In this document: positions 3,910 through 5,037 of the stretch, one piece after another
How the letters are laid out: each line of letters opens with the position of its first letter
How positions within the stretch are numbered: the first letter of the stretch is position 1
Source of the DNA: Gemmataceae bacterium
GTDB lineage: Bacteria > Planctomycetota > Planctomycetia > Gemmatales > Gemmataceae
Assembly: GCA_025056835.1 (NCBI GenBank)
Contig: JANWVS010000209.1
Coordinates: 1 to 5,037 of the forward strand
Length of the DNA stretch: 5,037 bases
Reading direction: 5' to 3'
Notes under the pieces: model-generated
The model's input: only the letters and a program-made list of their open reading frames with translations
What the model was told of the DNA's origin: nothing
The model's database searches: none
Program-made: the position numbers and the translations under genes

Positions 3910-5037
3910 ATGCCGAACCTCGACGTTGACGCCTTGCTGACCGCTGCTCGCGCCGGCGTCGGTCAGTATCTTCAGAGTGCCCTGGAGCGCGGCCTCATTG
4001 ACGCCCAGCAATTTCGCGACGCTTCGGCCAAGACGCTCCCCAATCTCGAAGAATGGCTGCGCGATCCCCACATTGATCGCTTGTCGCCGCGTTGCAAATC
4101 GGGCATCGCCGCGGCCATCAACGCCGGTCAGTGGGAAGCGCTCGTCAATGCCTTTCGCCAGAGGCTTTCCTTCGGCACCGGCGGCATTCGCGGCATGATG
4201 GCGTTTGACCGCGCTTCGATCGTCCGCCTCAAAGAGGAAGGTCTCGACGCCCCGATCCTCAAAGGCCCTAACACGCTCAACAACGTCCTCTTGCTGCGTA
4301 CCTCGGCCGGGGTCGCGCAGTTCGGCGTCAGCAAGGGATTTACGAAAATGGTCATCGGCTACGACAGCCGTGTCCGCGGCCGCGATTTCGCCCAAGCGAT
4401 TGCCGAACTTTTTTTGGCCTACGGCTACACGGTCTACCTTTCCGACGAGCCTTGTCCGTATCCCGAAATCACTTTTGCCATCCCGTATCTGAAGGCCGAC
4501 TTGGGCGTGCTGATTTCGGCGAGCCACAACGATTATCGATACAACGGATACAAGCTCTCCTGCGCCAACGGCTCGCAGTTCGATCCCAAGGAACGGGATG
4601 AGATGTACAAGAATTTCATTCTCCGAGCGACATTCGCCGACGTGAAGCTTTGCCCGCTCCACGACGCGCCTCCGGGCAAGCTGATCTTCTTCGGCGGCGC
4701 GGAAAAGGTCGCCGGCGTCGATTACTTCGGCGCCGAGTTGCTGAACATCCACGATCGCCATCGCGACCACATGCTCGGACTGCTCACGGATCGCCAAGCG
4801 ATGGAACAGCGCAATCGCTCGGCCCAGGCGATTCAAGTGGGCTACTGCGCCTTTCACGGTGCGGGGCGACTTGCCCTGCCGAGGTTGCTCCGCGAAACCG
4901 GCCTGACCAACATCAAAATCATTCGCGAAGGCGGCTTGTACGAGCTTGACGGTCTGTTTCCGTCGTTTTGCAGCGACCCGGGCAAGGAGCAGCAGCCCGA
5001 CCCGGGCGACCCCCGCGCCGCGAAAATCGCCGTCGAG
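3910..5037 (+). CDS. Phospho-sugar mutase (phosphoglucomutase/phosphomannomutase), N-terminal part (runs off right edge)
   Basis: The 376 residues present belong to the alpha-D-phosphohexomutase superfamily, which moves phosphate between C1 and C6 of hexose phosphates in the cytoplasm. An N-terminal helical region (about 1-86, with EEWLRDPHI at 47-55) precedes LSFGTGGIRG (86-95), the conserved substrate-binding loop. VIGYDSRVRGRDFAQ (148-162) matches domain 1. LISASHNDYRYNGYK (201-215) holds the phosphorylated catalytic serine, S205, in SASHN, a variant of TASHNP with Asp in place of Pro. CAFHGAGR (313-320) fits the domain-2 TPLHGxG motif. The metal-binding DGDxDR loop and the phosphate-binding C-terminal domain should lie beyond the window. 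The layout suggests the long (about 550-620 residue) PGM2/PgcA-like subgroup. Whether glucose or mannose phosphate is preferred cannot be judged. Confidence 0.95.
   Translation, partial: MPNLDVDALLTAARAGVGQYLQSALERGLIDAQQFRDASAKTLPNLEEWLRDPHIDRLSPRCKSGIAAAINAGQWEALVNAFRQRLSFGTGGIRGMMAFDRASIVRLKEEGLDAPILKGPNTLNNVLLLRTSAGVAQFGVSKGFTKMVIGYDSRVRGRDFAQAIAELFLAYGYTVYLSDEPCPYPEITFAIPYLKADLGVLISASHNDYRYNGYKLSCANGSQFDPKERDEMYKNFILRATFADVKLCPLHDAPPGKLIFFGGAEKVAGVDYFGAELLNIHDRHRDHMLGLLTDRQAMEQRNRSAQAIQVGYCAFHGAGRLALPRLLRETGLTNIKIIREGGLYELDGLFPSFCSDPGKEQQPDPGDPRAAKIAVE

Noticed and set aside
3835..4857. A 340-codon minus-strand frame
   Set aside because: It is antisense to the phospho-sugar mutase, which has FGTGGIRG and SASHN in order. 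The antisense frame is an artefact of codon bias.

Overview
The window is GC-rich and most likely comes from a planctomycete (Planctomycetota, probably Pirellulales-like). The main evidence is the gene at the left edge. Read on the minus strand, its N-terminus carries a planctomycete-type LEPRxLL sorting motif (here LESRELLA) behind a very Arg-rich leader, followed by RTX/hemolysin-type glycine-Asp repeats. The remaining genes (CvpA-family membrane protein, hot-dog thioesterase, phospho-sugar mutase) fit this but do not prove it.

Layout: (1) positions 1-893, minus: N-terminal 297 residues of a LEPRxLL surface protein, running off the left edge. (2) 894-1493: a roughly 600-bp divergent intergenic region without a convincing gene but with unusually dense inverted repeats. 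Its left half looks like a structured 5' leader for the surface protein gene: a -10-like box, a compact three-way-junction fold, and a hairpin that covers the Shine-Dalgarno. Its right half contains what looks like a retron msr-msd RNA (1339-1460), bounded by a perfect 8-bp a1/a2-type inverted repeat and lying directly upstream of a reverse transcriptase gene. (3) 1494-2468, plus: a complete retron-type reverse transcriptase with an N-terminal transmembrane helix. (4) 2485-2889, minus, convergent: a 4-hydroxybenzoyl-CoA/YbgC-type acyl-CoA thioesterase. (5) 2890-3239: intergenic, with one possible 13-codon leader peptide. (6) 3240-3824, plus: a CvpA-family four-helix membrane protein. (7) 3910-5037, plus: the N-terminal 376 residues of a phosphoglucomutase/phosphomannomutase, running off the right edge.

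The most interesting unit is 1339-2468. The reverse transcriptase has the retron hallmarks (NAxxH, YADD, VTG), an upstream RNA with retron-like architecture, and no partner gene on either side: the neighbours are housekeeping or surface genes facing away from it or toward it. Most characterised retrons have a separate or fused effector. Here the only extra element is the membrane helix, so this may be a minimal, membrane-tethered retron. That is an inference from sequence only; msDNA production and defence activity are untested. The other genes do not form an obvious pathway with it.
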